Part shown: positions 26,625 to 34,907 of the stretch, in pieces
How the letters are laid out: every line of letters starts with the position of its first letter
Numbering within the stretch: the first letter of the stretch is position 1
NCBI GenBank assembly: GCA_022795155.1
Contig: JAAWGF010000009.1
Location: forward strand, 1 to 49,990
Origin: Bacilli bacterium
Lineage (GTDB): Bacteria > Bacillota_I > Bacilli_A > RF39 > UBA660
Length of the DNA: 49,990 nt
Reading direction: 5' to 3'
The notes under the pieces: generated by a model
The model's database searches: none
What the model saw: only the letters and a program-made list of their open reading frames with translations
Told to the model about the DNA's origin: nothing
Translations under genes and position numbers: made by a program

Positions 26625-26829
26625 TGATTTAGTAATTGCCTGTGGAATTGATGTAGGAACTATATCAGAAATATCATTAACATTAGTAAAAACTAATAAT
26701 AAAAAAGTTATTTTAGTTGGAACAATAGAAGAAGCAAATTGCTTATTTACAAAATTAAAATCGGATAATATTTTTATTGCTAAAGATTATAATGAGTGTA
26801 TTGATATATTTAATAGAATTGAATTTTAA
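26566..26829 (+). pseudogene. 3' remnant of a SLOG/TIGR00725-like gene
   Basis: In a frame different from RhuM, the text reads TNMRSGRNYINVSSSDLVIACG, then GTISEISLTLVK and KKVILVGTIEEAN: the C-terminal half of a SLOG/lysine-decarboxylase-like nucleotide-binding protein (R-N-x-I-x-V-x-S-S-D-x-V-I-A-x-G and G-T-x-S-E). The N-terminal half, with the first nucleotide-binding glycines, is missing. It begins inside the 3' end of rhuM, so a deletion has fused two genes. Confidence 0.75.
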
Positions 26830-26877
26830 TAAAACTACAATTTATATAAAGAATAATAAAATAAGGGAGTGATATAA

Positions 26878-27759
26878 ATGGAAAATATTCGGCAAAATTC
26901 GACAAATATAAACTGGTATCCAGGCCACATGGCCAAAACAAAAAGATTAATACTTGAAAATATTAATCTAATTGATGTTGTATATGAAGTGATTGATGCC
27001 AGAATACCAAATTCTTCAGTAGTACAAGAAATAGATAATTTATTAAAAAATAAACCACGTATTTTGCTTATGACAAAAAGTGATTTATGTGATAAAAAAG
27101 AAACAAATAAATGGATTGAAAAATATCAAAGTGAAGGTAAAAAAGTATTACTTTTAGATTTAGAGCATAATTTTGATTCTAAAAGTATTGTTAATTTAAC
27201 TGAAGAAGTAATGGAAGACGTTAATGCAAAAAGAATTAGTAAGGGACTTAGCAAAAGAAGAACACGCGCATTAATTGTTGGGATACCGAATGTAGGTAAA
27301 TCGACTCTTATTAATCGTTTAGTTGGTAAAAAAGCTGTTAATGTTGGTAATGCACCTGGTATAACAAAAGAATTAAATTGGATTAGAATAAATGAAAGAT
27401 TAGAACTTTTAGATACTCCTGGCATTTTATGGCCTAAATTAGATCAAAATAGAATTGCGTATAATTTAGCAAGTTTAACTGCTATTAAAGAAGAAATTTT
27501 ACCACTTTTTGATGTTGTAAGTTATATATTAGAAACTTTAAATAATTATTATCCAGAAATTTTAAAAGAACGCTATGGAATAGAGGGCATAACTGATGAT
27601 ATTGTTGATACCCTTGATATTATTGGAAAGAAAAGAGGCTGCTTAATTAAAGGTGGCGAAATTGATTATGAGAAAGTGTATAATGTTATTTTAAATGATA
27701 TTAAAAATGGTTATATAAAAGGGATAACATTTGATAGATATGATGCATACCAAGGATAA
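26878..27759 (+). CDS. rbgA: Ribosome biogenesis GTPase RbgA (YlqF)
   Basis: 293 residues. A circularly permuted GTPase: INWYPGHMAKTKR at the N-terminus, G4 TKSD (MTKSDLCD), G1 GIPNVGKST, G2 and G3 DTPGILWP in that order, with the RNA-binding C-terminal helices. RbgA is required for late 50S assembly (L16 incorporation). Clear AAGGGAGTGAT site. It marks the return to housekeeping genes after the accessory island and overlaps mrnC. Confidence 0.95.
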   Translation: MENIRQNSTNINWYPGHMAKTKRLILENINLIDVVYEVIDARIPNSSVVQEIDNLLKNKPRILLMTKSDLCDKKETNKWIEKYQSEGKKVLLLDLEHNFDSKSIVNLTEEVMEDVNAKRISKGLSKRRTRALIVGIPNVGKSTLINRLVGKKAVNVGNAPGITKELNWIRINERLELLDTPGILWPKLDQNRIAYNLASLTAIKEEILPLFDVVSYILETLNNYYPEILKERYGIEGITDDIVDTLDIIGKKRGCLIKGGEIDYEKVYNVILNDIKNGYIKGITFDRYDAYQG

Positions 27760-28114
27760 GAATGTTTTAACTTTAGCTTATATAGGTGATGCTATCTACG
27801 AAGTATATGTCAGAAAGTTTTTTATCGATAACGGTTTAACAAAAGTAGATAGTCTCCAAAAGAAAGCTGTAGAGTATGTAAGTGCCAAAGCCCAAGCAAA
27901 ATTTCTAACTACTTTAATGGATAATAAATTTTTTAATGATATTGAACTAGAAGTAATCTTTAGAGCGAGAAATCATAAATCTCGAATGCCCAAAAATACT
28001 GATATAATAACTTATAAATATGCAACTAGTTTAGAAGCAGTAGTTGGCTATTTATATTTAGATAATCAAAGTGCTAGACTTGATGAATTAATGGAGAAAA
28101 TATTGAATGATTAA
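27740..28114 (+). CDS. mrnC: Mini-ribonuclease III
   Basis: About 124 residues. LAYIGDAIYEVYVRKFF carries the RNase III-like catalytic Asp/Glu, and the second acidic helix TSLEAVVGYLYL follows; there is no double-stranded RNA-binding domain, as expected of Mini-III. It matures 23S rRNA ends. The start overlaps the rbgA 3' end; ATG codons at 27740 and 27743 are both possible. In Bacillus mrnC lies just before rlmB, as here with one gene between. Confidence 0.9.
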   Translation: MMHTKDKNVLTLAYIGDAIYEVYVRKFFIDNGLTKVDSLQKKAVEYVSAKAQAKFLTTLMDNKFFNDIELEVIFRARNHKSRMPKNTDIITYKYATSLEAVVGYLYLDNQSARLDELMEKILND

Positions 28115-28763
28115 AAAAATTAGTATTGCTTTATTGATTATATTAATTAGTATTTTATTATTAAAAATATTTATAAAGCCAAAAACTTATTTAGCTAGTG
28201 ATTTTGGGATTGAAACCATAATATCAAAAAATGATTATGATAATGATGGTGTTGATGATTATACTGATATTATGCTAGGGGCTAGGATGGATGCTATAAA
28301 TAAACCTAAGTATAAAAGTGTTTATTATGCTGGAGGGTATCCACCTGATGATGAAGGGGTATGTTCTGATGTTATTTGGCGTGCATTCAAAAATGCTGGT
28401 TATAATTTAAAAGATATGATCGATTTAGATATAAAAAATAACACTAATGATTATCCAGGTTTAGATAAAGTACCAGACCCCAATATTGATTTTAGAAGAG
28501 TTCGAAATTTAAAAGTATTTTTTGATAAATATGCAACAAGTTTAACTTTAGATCCTTATAATATTGCAGCTTGGCAACCAGGGGATATTGTCATATTTGG
28601 CACGTCTTATAATCATATTGGAATTATTTCTGATAAGCGAAATAAAAAAGGAATACCATATTTAATCCATAATGCTAGTCAGTATAATCGCGAAGAAGAT
28701 GCTTTAGAAGCTTGGTATAAAAAAAGTGGGATAACAGGACATTACAGATATGAAGGAGAATAA
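28107..28763 (+). CDS. DUF1287 protein (NlpC/P60-like cysteine hydrolase), membrane-anchored
   Basis: 218 residues. An N-terminal hydrophobic helix (about residues 5-23) acts as signal or anchor. The DUF1287 core follows: GARMDAIN, YAGGYPPDDEGVCSDVIWRAF with the presumed catalytic Cys, YNHIGIISD with the His, and the HNAS motif. These are thought to be cell-wall-acting NlpC/P60-like enzymes, so an extracytoplasmic role is likely. Its start overlaps mrnC by 8 bp and rlmB follows after 2 bases, so it belongs to the mrnC-rlmB operon. Confidence 0.85.
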   Translation: MIKKISIALLIILISILLLKIFIKPKTYLASDFGIETIISKNDYDNDGVDDYTDIMLGARMDAINKPKYKSVYYAGGYPPDDEGVCSDVIWRAFKNAGYNLKDMIDLDIKNNTNDYPGLDKVPDPNIDFRRVRNLKVFFDKYATSLTLDPYNIAAWQPGDIVIFGTSYNHIGIISDKRNKKGIPYLIHNASQYNREEDALEAWYKKSGITGHYRYEGE

Positions 28764-28765
28764 GT

Positions 28766-29461
28766 ATGTATGTATTTGGAAAAAATGTTGCCTTGGAAAT
28801 TTTAAAAAAAGGTGATAAAATAAAAAAAGCTTATATTTATAAAGATTTTAATGACAGAAATATCATTTCTGCTTTACAGAAATCGAAAATCTGTATAAAT
28901 TATTGTACAAAAATGGAATTAGATAAACTTGCAAATGGAAATCATCAGGGTATAATTTTAAGTGTGCCTGATTATGAATATGCTGATATTTCCAAAATGA
29001 TTAATAATGAAGATGCATTAATTGTTATTTTGGATCATTTAGAAGATCCCCATAACTTAGGAGCAATAATAAGAACTTGTGAAGCAGCTGGTGTTAATGG
29101 AATCGTTATACCAAAGGACCGCTCTGTTAGTGTTAATTCAACCGTTATGAAGGTAAGTGCAGGAGCATTAGAAAATATAAAAATTGCTTGTGTAACCAAC
29201 TTAAATAATACAATAAAATATTTAAAAGATAATGGATTTTGGATTGTTGGAACGGATATGCTGGGGACACCTTATGATAAAATCGATTATCGTGGTAAAA
29301 TAGCCATTGTTATAGGTAATGAGGGTAGTGGCATGAGTAAATTAATAACTGATTCATGTGACTTTATTGCTAGTATTCCCATGCGAGGAGAAATTAACAG
29401 TTTAAATGCATCAGTAGCAACAGGCATTATTGTATATGAGGCAATAAAATGTAGAAAGTAG
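28766..29461 (+). CDS. rlmB: 23S rRNA (guanosine-2'-O-)-methyltransferase RlmB
   Basis: 231 residues. VFGKNVALEILK at the N-terminus (substrate-binding domain), then the SpoU motifs VILDHLEDPHNLGAIIRTCEA, VIGNEGSGM and IPMRGEINSLNASVATGI. RlmB methylates G2251 of 23S rRNA. Position between mrnC and a SigH-like gene matches the Bacillus yazC-yacO-yacP-sigH order without yacP. Confidence 0.93.
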   Translation: MYVFGKNVALEILKKGDKIKKAYIYKDFNDRNIISALQKSKICINYCTKMELDKLANGNHQGIILSVPDYEYADISKMINNEDALIVILDHLEDPHNLGAIIRTCEAAGVNGIVIPKDRSVSVNSTVMKVSAGALENIKIACVTNLNNTIKYLKDNGFWIVGTDMLGTPYDKIDYRGKIAIVIGNEGSGMSKLITDSCDFIASIPMRGEINSLNASVATGIIVYEAIKCRK

Positions 29462-29469
29462 GTTTTTTT

Positions 29470-30075
29470 ATGGATTATCGTGATTATAATGATTCAGAAT
29501 TATTATCATATATAGCTGAAAATAATGAAGAAGCAAATGAGATTATTTTTAAAAAATATGAACCATTAATTGTAACGATATCTAAGCGTATGTATCGGTA
29601 TTGTAAAAATGCTGGAGTAGAAATGACTGATTTAATTCAGGAAGGACGACTAGGACTTAATGTTGCTATAAATGGTTACCAAATTAGTAAAGATGCAACT
29701 TTTTATACATATGCTAGGACTTGTATTGAAAGAGGAATCATTAATTATGTGGTTAGAGCTAAAAGACAAAAAAATAGGGTTTTAAATGAATCACTGTCAT
29801 TAGAACTTCCAGATGATGAGCAATATAAATTTGAAAAAATATTCGCTGATAATAGTCAAAATCCTGAAATACAAGTTTTAGAATATGAGCGTGAGCAGGA
29901 ATTAATTAATAATGTAAAAGGGAATTTAACAGATTTTGAACAACAGGTTTTTGAACTTAAATTGGCAAGTTTTTCTTATAAGGAAATTGCCGAAATTTTA
30001 GAAAAGGATTTAAAAGCTGTTGATAATGCCCTTCAAAGAATTAGAATTAAAGCTAGAGAACAAATAAATATATAA
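29470..30075 (+). CDS. sigH: SigH-like RNA polymerase sigma factor
   Basis: 201 residues. A sigma-70 family protein with region 2 (MTDLIQEGRLGLNVAINGYQISKDATFYTYARTCIERGI) and region 4 HTH (FSYKEIAEILEKDLKAVDNALQRIR), lacking region 1. Size and position just after rlmB match SigH of Bacilli, which governs early stationary phase, competence or sporulation. The regulon here is unknown. A GTAGG element at 29458-29462 serves as ribosome binding site. Confidence 0.88.
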   Translation: MDYRDYNDSELLSYIAENNEEANEIIFKKYEPLIVTISKRMYRYCKNAGVEMTDLIQEGRLGLNVAINGYQISKDATFYTYARTCIERGIINYVVRAKRQKNRVLNESLSLELPDDEQYKFEKIFADNSQNPEIQVLEYEREQELINNVKGNLTDFEQQVFELKLASFSYKEIAEILEKDLKAVDNALQRIRIKAREQINI

Positions 30076-30124
30076 TTTTTTTCAATTTATTTTCTTTTTG
30101 GCATATATTATATTAGGTGGTTAT

Positions 30125-30493
30125 ATGTCTAAAATTGATGAATTTAAAAGTTTTGTTAAGGATAATCCGCGTTTAATTAAATATGTAAAAAATAATGAAA
30201 TGACTTGGCAAAAGTTTTATGAAATTTATGATTTATATGGTAATAGTAGTGATGCATGGAAAGATTTTCTAGATGTTGGAGTAGCTACAACCGTTGCTGA
30301 AACTACTGCTAGTACTAGTGCAGCCACATCCGATTTTATGTCATGGATAAAGGGAATTGATTTAGATAGTATTCGTGAAGGTGTCAATAGTTTACAAAGG
30401 GTAATAGGTGTTATGCAAGATTTTAATAGTTCTAAGAAAACTAGTTCAGAAGAATATAAGCCTCGTCCATTATATAAGCATTTTGAGGATTAA
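30125..30493 (+). CDS. ylbD: YlbD family protein
   Basis: About 122 residues. N-terminal FKSFVKDNPRLIKYVKNNEMTWQKFYEIYDLYG is the YlbD signature (a helix pair with T-W-Q-x-F-Y-E), then an Ala/Thr-rich linker and the LQRVIGVMQDF helix. In Bacillus, YlbD is a spore-coat-associated protein; here it may simply be retained. ATG 30125 is chosen because GGTGGTT precedes it. Coupled to ylbE by a TAATG overlap. Confidence 0.85.
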   Translation: MSKIDEFKSFVKDNPRLIKYVKNNEMTWQKFYEIYDLYGNSSDAWKDFLDVGVATTVAETTASTSAATSDFMSWIKGIDLDSIREGVNSLQRVIGVMQDFNSSKKTSSEEYKPRPLYKHFED

Positions 30494-30714
30494 TGACATT
30501 AGATATTCAATTTAAAATAAAAAATAATCCCTATTATCAACGATATATTAGAGAAAATTCTATTTGGTATAAAGTGTTAACACGTAATCCTGAGCTATTT
30601 AAGGAATTTGAAGAAAAAGTGAAAGAAGAATATAAATTAAGACCAACTGATCGATTAGAAAGAATGTTTACTACTATTGAAATGATACAATCAGTTATTG
30701 GTTCGCTAAAGTAG
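30493..30714 (+). CDS. ylbE: YlbE-like protein
   Basis: 73 residues. IKNNPYYQRYIRENSIWYKVLTRNPE and LRPTDRLERM match the YlbE-like family, small proteins of unknown role that lie between ylbD and rsmD in Bacilli. ATG overlaps the ylbD stop. Standard length. Confidence 0.88.
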   Translation: MTLDIQFKIKNNPYYQRYIRENSIWYKVLTRNPELFKEFEEKVKEEYKLRPTDRLERMFTTIEMIQSVIGSLK

Positions 30715-30721
30715 GTGTAAT

Positions 30722-31261
30722 ATGAGAGTTATAAGTGGCAAATATAAAGGAATGGATTTAGATGGATTTGATATAGAAGGGACTAGACCAACGATGGACC
30801 GCGTTAAAGAGTCAATGTTTGCGATGGTTCAGAACAATTTGAAAAATAGTGTTTGTCTTGATTTATTTGCTGGTAGTGGTTCTCTTGGCGTTGAGGCTTT
30901 AAGTAATGGGGCTAAGTATTGTTATTTTGTCGATAATAGTGCCGATATTTATAAAATCTTAAAAAGAAATTTATCTAAAATCAATAATGATAATTATGAA
31001 ATTATTTTCAAACACTATAAACAGACTTTGGAAGAATTTAAAAACCAAAATATAAAATTTGATATAATTATTTTAGATCCACCATATAAATTAAATTTAA
31101 TTAATGATATAATTGTATATATTTATGAAAATAATTTATTGAATAAAAATGGTATTATTATGTGTGAATATGAAGATGAAGGATTAGAAACCAATTTATT
31201 CACATTGTTTAAGCATAAAAAATATGGGTCTAAAAATGTAAGTATTTATATAAATAGATAG
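30722..31261 (+). CDS. rsmD: 16S rRNA (guanine-966-N2)-methyltransferase RsmD
   Basis: 179 residues. MRVISGKYKGMDL start, TRPTMDRVKESMFAM, the SAM motif LDLFAGSGSLGVEAL and the catalytic DPPYKLNLI (N6/N2-type DPPY). It methylates G966 of 16S rRNA. In Bacillus the next gene is coaD, absent here; a terminator follows instead. Confidence 0.94.
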   Translation: MRVISGKYKGMDLDGFDIEGTRPTMDRVKESMFAMVQNNLKNSVCLDLFAGSGSLGVEALSNGAKYCYFVDNSADIYKILKRNLSKINNDNYEIIFKHYKQTLEEFKNQNIKFDIIILDPPYKLNLINDIIVYIYENNLLNKNGIIMCEYEDEGLETNLFTLFKHKKYGSKNVSIYINR

Positions 31262-31284
31262 AGTGATGTAGAATCACTTTTTTG
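31262..31284 (+). terminator. Rho-independent terminator after rsmD
   Basis: AGTGAT pairs with ATCACT around GTAGA and is followed by T6. Confidence 0.8.
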
Positions 31285-31296
31285 TGCTAAAAATGA

Positions 31297-31325
31297 TTGC
31301 ATTTTTAACTATTTTATATTATAAT
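31297..31325 (+). promoter_or_regulatory. SigA-type promoter
   Basis: TTGCAT, 17-bp spacer, TATAAT, 30 bases upstream of the transglutaminase-like gene. Confidence 0.7.
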
Positions 31326-31354
31326 ATCAAATCACTAAAAAGAGGGATGTTATA

Positions 31355-32836
31355 ATGAATGGTTTTATTAGAATTAGATTTGATGAAAAGAAAGAATCTT
31401 ATAAACTTGAATCGGCGCAAGGTTATTATGATTGTGATTATATTTTTATGATTGAATTGACTAGTCCGAAGTTATATAAAGATATTGTTGCTGATAAGAA
31501 AAAAATCAATAAATATTTATTGAAAGATTATAATAAAAATTTAGTGCAATTTGAAGATGAGTTTGCAGAAGAAATTGAAATAAATAAAAAATATTTTGAT
31601 AATCAATTTGATTTGTTTTCAGATAGTAATTATATAGAAATAGATGCTTCATTTGCGGAAGTAAGTGATTATCTTAAATTGAATCCAGAATTAAAAATGA
31701 AAAAAATTTTATTTGCTAATCCTTTGGATTTAGAATATACAACTTTACTAGAAGTGAAAAGATATTTAGGTGGGGTTAACAATGTTTATTTTAAAGTTGA
31801 TGGAAATAATGAAGCAATTACAATCGAAGATTATGAAAAGACGGTAAATAAAATACAGGATATTTTAATGAATATTAAGCAGTATAACTATAGCCCATTT
31901 GAGAGAGTTTTACATGCTTATGATTTAGTAAGGGATAAACAATATAAAGAAGAAGATATTGTTGAAAAAGTAACTGTTTCACGTGATTTAACATCCGCTT
32001 TATTAGGTGATAAAATTGTTTGTGGTGGCTATGCTAATATTTTTAAAAGCATTTTAAATCATCTTGGCTTGTCAGCTATAGTACATAAATTAAATGGTAA
32101 TGGTGAAACTAGCAATCATGCTATTGTTTTAGCTTATATTAAAGATGATAAATATGATATCGATGGTGTATACGATTTTGATGTAACAGCTGATAGTAAA
32201 AAGAATGATAATAATTTCTTTAATAAATATGCTGGTTTTGCTAAAACAAGAGCGCAAATGATGAATATATATCATGGAAAATTTAGCGATGATACTTTTT
32301 CACTCTTGTCAACTGATTTAGTAACTTGTTTTGAAAATTGTTATAATGAATACGGAATTGAGGGAATACTTGATCAGTTACTTAAACCAATTAACAAATT
32401 ATCAAATCTAATTGAAGATAAACCACTTTTAGATATTGTTGATCTTATTTATGCGGATCAAAGTTACATCGATAAAATCATAGACTATTTGGGAAGATAT
32501 GATATAATTTTAAATAACATGCTTGATGCTGATATATTTTTGGAAATGCTATATAATGTTAGAAAAAACGAATATTATGAAATCCCTAGTAAATATCCTT
32601 TTAGTATGAATGCTTTTCATGAAGCATTAGAAAAATCAAACTTTGCTTTTAAAGATGACGCTATAATAAATATGTTTCAGGAAATGTTCAATATATCAAT
32701 AGTAAAATCTATGGAAGATTTAAATAATAAGATAGGTAGTTGTATGGACAAGTTTAATCTAGAAGAAAAAATTTTAGGTGTTACACTTGCTAAATCGCTA
32801 AAATTAGTATATGAAAAAGAGAAAAATGATTTATGA
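31355..32836 (+). CDS. Transglutaminase-like protein
   Basis: 493 residues. The middle holds a transglutaminase-like fold with Cys223 in KIVCGGYANIF, His255 in SNHAIVLAYI and Asp276 in VYDFDVTAD, the expected order of the papain-like triad. The approximately 210-residue N-terminal and 190-residue C-terminal parts are not recognised. There is no signal peptide, so a cytoplasmic protein is likely, unlike secreted wall transglutaminases. Own promoter and terminator: a monocistronic unit. Substrate unknown. Confidence 0.75.
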   Translation: MNGFIRIRFDEKKESYKLESAQGYYDCDYIFMIELTSPKLYKDIVADKKKINKYLLKDYNKNLVQFEDEFAEEIEINKKYFDNQFDLFSDSNYIEIDASFAEVSDYLKLNPELKMKKILFANPLDLEYTTLLEVKRYLGGVNNVYFKVDGNNEAITIEDYEKTVNKIQDILMNIKQYNYSPFERVLHAYDLVRDKQYKEEDIVEKVTVSRDLTSALLGDKIVCGGYANIFKSILNHLGLSAIVHKLNGNGETSNHAIVLAYIKDDKYDIDGVYDFDVTADSKKNDNNFFNKYAGFAKTRAQMMNIYHGKFSDDTFSLLSTDLVTCFENCYNEYGIEGILDQLLKPINKLSNLIEDKPLLDIVDLIYADQSYIDKIIDYLGRYDIILNNMLDADIFLEMLYNVRKNEYYEIPSKYPFSMNAFHEALEKSNFAFKDDAIINMFQEMFNISIVKSMEDLNNKIGSCMDKFNLEEKILGVTLAKSLKLVYEKEKNDL

Positions 32837-32853
32837 AATAAATAACTACAATA

Positions 32854-32880
32854 AAGTGATAGATTTTTGTCGCTTTTTTT
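32854..32880 (+). terminator. Rho-independent terminator
   Basis: AAGTGA pairs with TCGCTT (one G-U) around a 10-base loop, followed by T7. Confidence 0.6.
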
Positions 32881-32905
32881 GTTATAATATTTATGGTGAA
32901 AAAAT

Positions 32906-33964
32906 ATGACAAAAAAAAGAAAATTTAAGAAGGGTGTTATTCTAAAATTATTATTTTTATTAGCAGTTTTCATTTTAATATTATTAGCTATTGTTTTTAT
33001 ATTCAAAAAAGTAACAGCAATTAAATATAAAGAATATACCAAAACATTGAATTATATGGATACGGTTATTGATATTAAAATTTATAGTAATAATGAAAAT
33101 GAGGCAAATACAATTATAAGTGAAATTGAAAAAATTTATAAACATTATCATGAATTAACTGATAGATATAATAAATATGATGACATAAATAATGTTTATA
33201 TAATTAATAATACTAAAGAGATTGCCCAGTTAGATATTGATAAAGACCTATATGAAATTTTAAATTATAGCGTTAATTGGTATTATAAGAGTAATGAATT
33301 GTTTAATATTAATATTGGTAATTTAACTGATTTATGGAAAAAGTATCGTGATAATAAAACAGGAATCCCAACTAATGATGAATTATATAGATTATCCGGA
33401 TTAGATATTAAACATATTGTTTTATACAATGATAATAAGATTTTAACGGGTAATGTTAATTTAGACTTAGGGGGAATTGCTAAGGGCTATGCAACCGAAG
33501 TTGCTCATCACTATTTAAAAAGTATTGGTTTTGAAAGATATTTAATTAATGCTGGGGGAACTGTTTTAGCAGGTATTAATTCGGAAGGCAATAAATATAA
33601 AGTCGGACTTCAAGATCCTGATAATGCTTCGGCAATTTTAAAAGATGGGGATAAAGAAATTAAATTAAATTTATCTAATGCGATTATTACAAGTAGTGGT
33701 GGTTATGAACGTTTTTATGAATTTAATGGTGTTAGATATCATCATATTCTAAACCCTAATACGAAAATGCCAGCTAACAATATGAAAAGTGTTTCGGTTA
33801 TTACTGATGATGCTATGCTAGGCGATGTAATGTCCACAACTTTATTCTTGATGAGTGTTGAAGATGGGCAAAAGTTTATTGAAAACTTTGATAATGTCGA
33901 AGCAATTTGGTATACAAACGATAACAAAGTAATAAAATCATCTGGCGTACAAAAATATGAATAA
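32906..33964 (+). CDS. apbE: FAD:protein FMN transferase (ApbE/FmnB-like)
   Basis: 352 residues. An N-terminal hydrophobic anchor (about residues 11-32) precedes the ApbE domain: NYMDTVIDIKIY, GNLTDLWKKYR, the signature LDLGGIAKGYATEVA at about residues 188-202, GGTVLAG, and the C-terminal HHILNPNTKMPANN and ITDDAMLGDVMSTTLF. ApbE attaches FMN from FAD covalently to a threonine or serine in extracytoplasmic FMN-binding proteins. The downstream FMN-binding lipoprotein is the evident target. It overlaps the next gene by 8 bp. Confidence 0.92.
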   Translation: MTKKRKFKKGVILKLLFLLAVFILILLAIVFIFKKVTAIKYKEYTKTLNYMDTVIDIKIYSNNENEANTIISEIEKIYKHYHELTDRYNKYDDINNVYIINNTKEIAQLDIDKDLYEILNYSVNWYYKSNELFNINIGNLTDLWKKYRDNKTGIPTNDELYRLSGLDIKHIVLYNDNKILTGNVNLDLGGIAKGYATEVAHHYLKSIGFERYLINAGGTVLAGINSEGNKYKVGLQDPDNASAILKDGDKEIKLNLSNAIITSSGGYERFYEFNGVRYHHILNPNTKMPANNMKSVSVITDDAMLGDVMSTTLFLMSVEDGQKFIENFDNVEAIWYTNDNKVIKSSGVQKYE

Positions 33965-34328
33965 AAGCGATATAAAACTTATTATAATAATTATATTAAT
34001 AGCTATCATAGTTTTATCTATGATAGCTATTCTAAATGATAACTCAAATAAACAAGCATTAGTCTATTATGATAATAAACTTGTTTTAACAATTGATTTA
34101 AGCGAAACAGAAAAAAAGGAATATTTGGTTGATGGTTATAATGGTGTTGTAAAAATTATCGCTTTAGACGGTAAAATAAAAGTCGATGAAGAGGATAGCC
34201 CGTTACATTTATGTAGTAAGCAAGGTTTTATTGAACATTCTTATGAGACAATTGTTTGTTTACCAAATAAGGTAGTAATTAAAATTGTTTCATCTAAAGA
34301 TAATGATTTAGATACTATATTGAGGTGA
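33957..34328 (+). CDS. NusG domain II protein (EetA-like)
   Basis: 123 residues. One N-terminal membrane helix (about residues 6-27), then a small extracytoplasmic NusG_II-type beta domain: ALVYYDNKLVLTIDL, GYNGVVKIIALDGKIKV and the closing CSKQGFIEHSYETIVCLPNKVVI with two cysteines. Proteins of this type are EetA of flavin-based extracellular electron transfer in Listeria and related Firmicutes. It lies between ApbE and a Gx-transporter gene, which is the same neighbourhood. Confidence 0.82.
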   Translation: MNKSDIKLIIIIILIAIIVLSMIAILNDNSNKQALVYYDNKLVLTIDLSETEKKEYLVDGYNGVVKIIALDGKIKVDEEDSPLHLCSKQGFIEHSYETIVCLPNKVVIKIVSSKDNDLDTILR

Positions 34329-34332
34329 ATTG

Positions 34333-34836
34333 ATGGAAATAAAAAAAATAAGCCGTATATCTATGCTTTTGGCTTTATCCGTGGTTTTAAATATACTTGA
34401 AAGTTTTATTCCATTATTTAATGGAATAATTCCAGGCTTTAAATTAGGTTTAGCTAATATTGTTATTTTATTGGTTATTTATACATATAGTTTTAAGGAT
34501 GCTTTACTTATATCCCTATTAAGAGTTTTTTTAGTAGGAATACTTAGAACAGGATTATTTAGTATGAGTTTTTTCTTTAGTTTAGGTGGGTCAATTATAA
34601 GTATAATTGTTATGTACTTAGCTAAAAAAATTACAAAATTATCAATTATAGGGGTAAGTATTATGGGCTCAGTTAGTCATACATTAGGGCAAATTATAGT
34701 AGCAATCATATTTTATAATATAAACATGATTTATTATACTGCATGGGCTTTGCTATTATCTTTACCAACTGGTATTTTAGTAGGATACTTAACCAAAGAA
34801 ATAAAAAAAACATTAGATTTATCTATTAAATGGTGA
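34333..34836 (+). CDS. Gx transporter / HepS-I family membrane protein (EetB-like)
   Basis: About 167 residues with five or six hydrophobic helices. RISMLLALSVVLNILESFIP and GFKLGLANIVILLVIY are typical of the Hpre_diP_synt_I (Gx transporter) family, predicted S-component-like integral membrane proteins. In Listeria the EetB protein of the electron-transfer locus belongs to this group. ATG 34333 preferred over TTG 34330, behind GAGGTGAATTG. Operon member with apbE and the NusG_II gene. Confidence 0.82.
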   Translation: MEIKKISRISMLLALSVVLNILESFIPLFNGIIPGFKLGLANIVILLVIYTYSFKDALLISLLRVFLVGILRTGLFSMSFFFSLGGSIISIIVMYLAKKITKLSIIGVSIMGSVSHTLGQIIVAIIFYNINMIYYTAWALLLSLPTGILVGYLTKEIKKTLDLSIKW

Positions 34837-34853
34837 TTGTTAATATAGAATTA

Positions 34854-34882
34854 TTGAAAAATTTATTTAATTATGATACAAT
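34854..34882 (+). promoter_or_regulatory. SigA-type promoter with extended -10
   Basis: TTGAAA, 17-bp spacer, TGATACAAT, directly ahead of the FMN-binding lipoprotein gene, so this gene can be transcribed apart from the apbE operon. Confidence 0.7.
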
Positions 34883-34907
34883 TTAAAAGAAGATAGGAAG
34901 GGATCAA

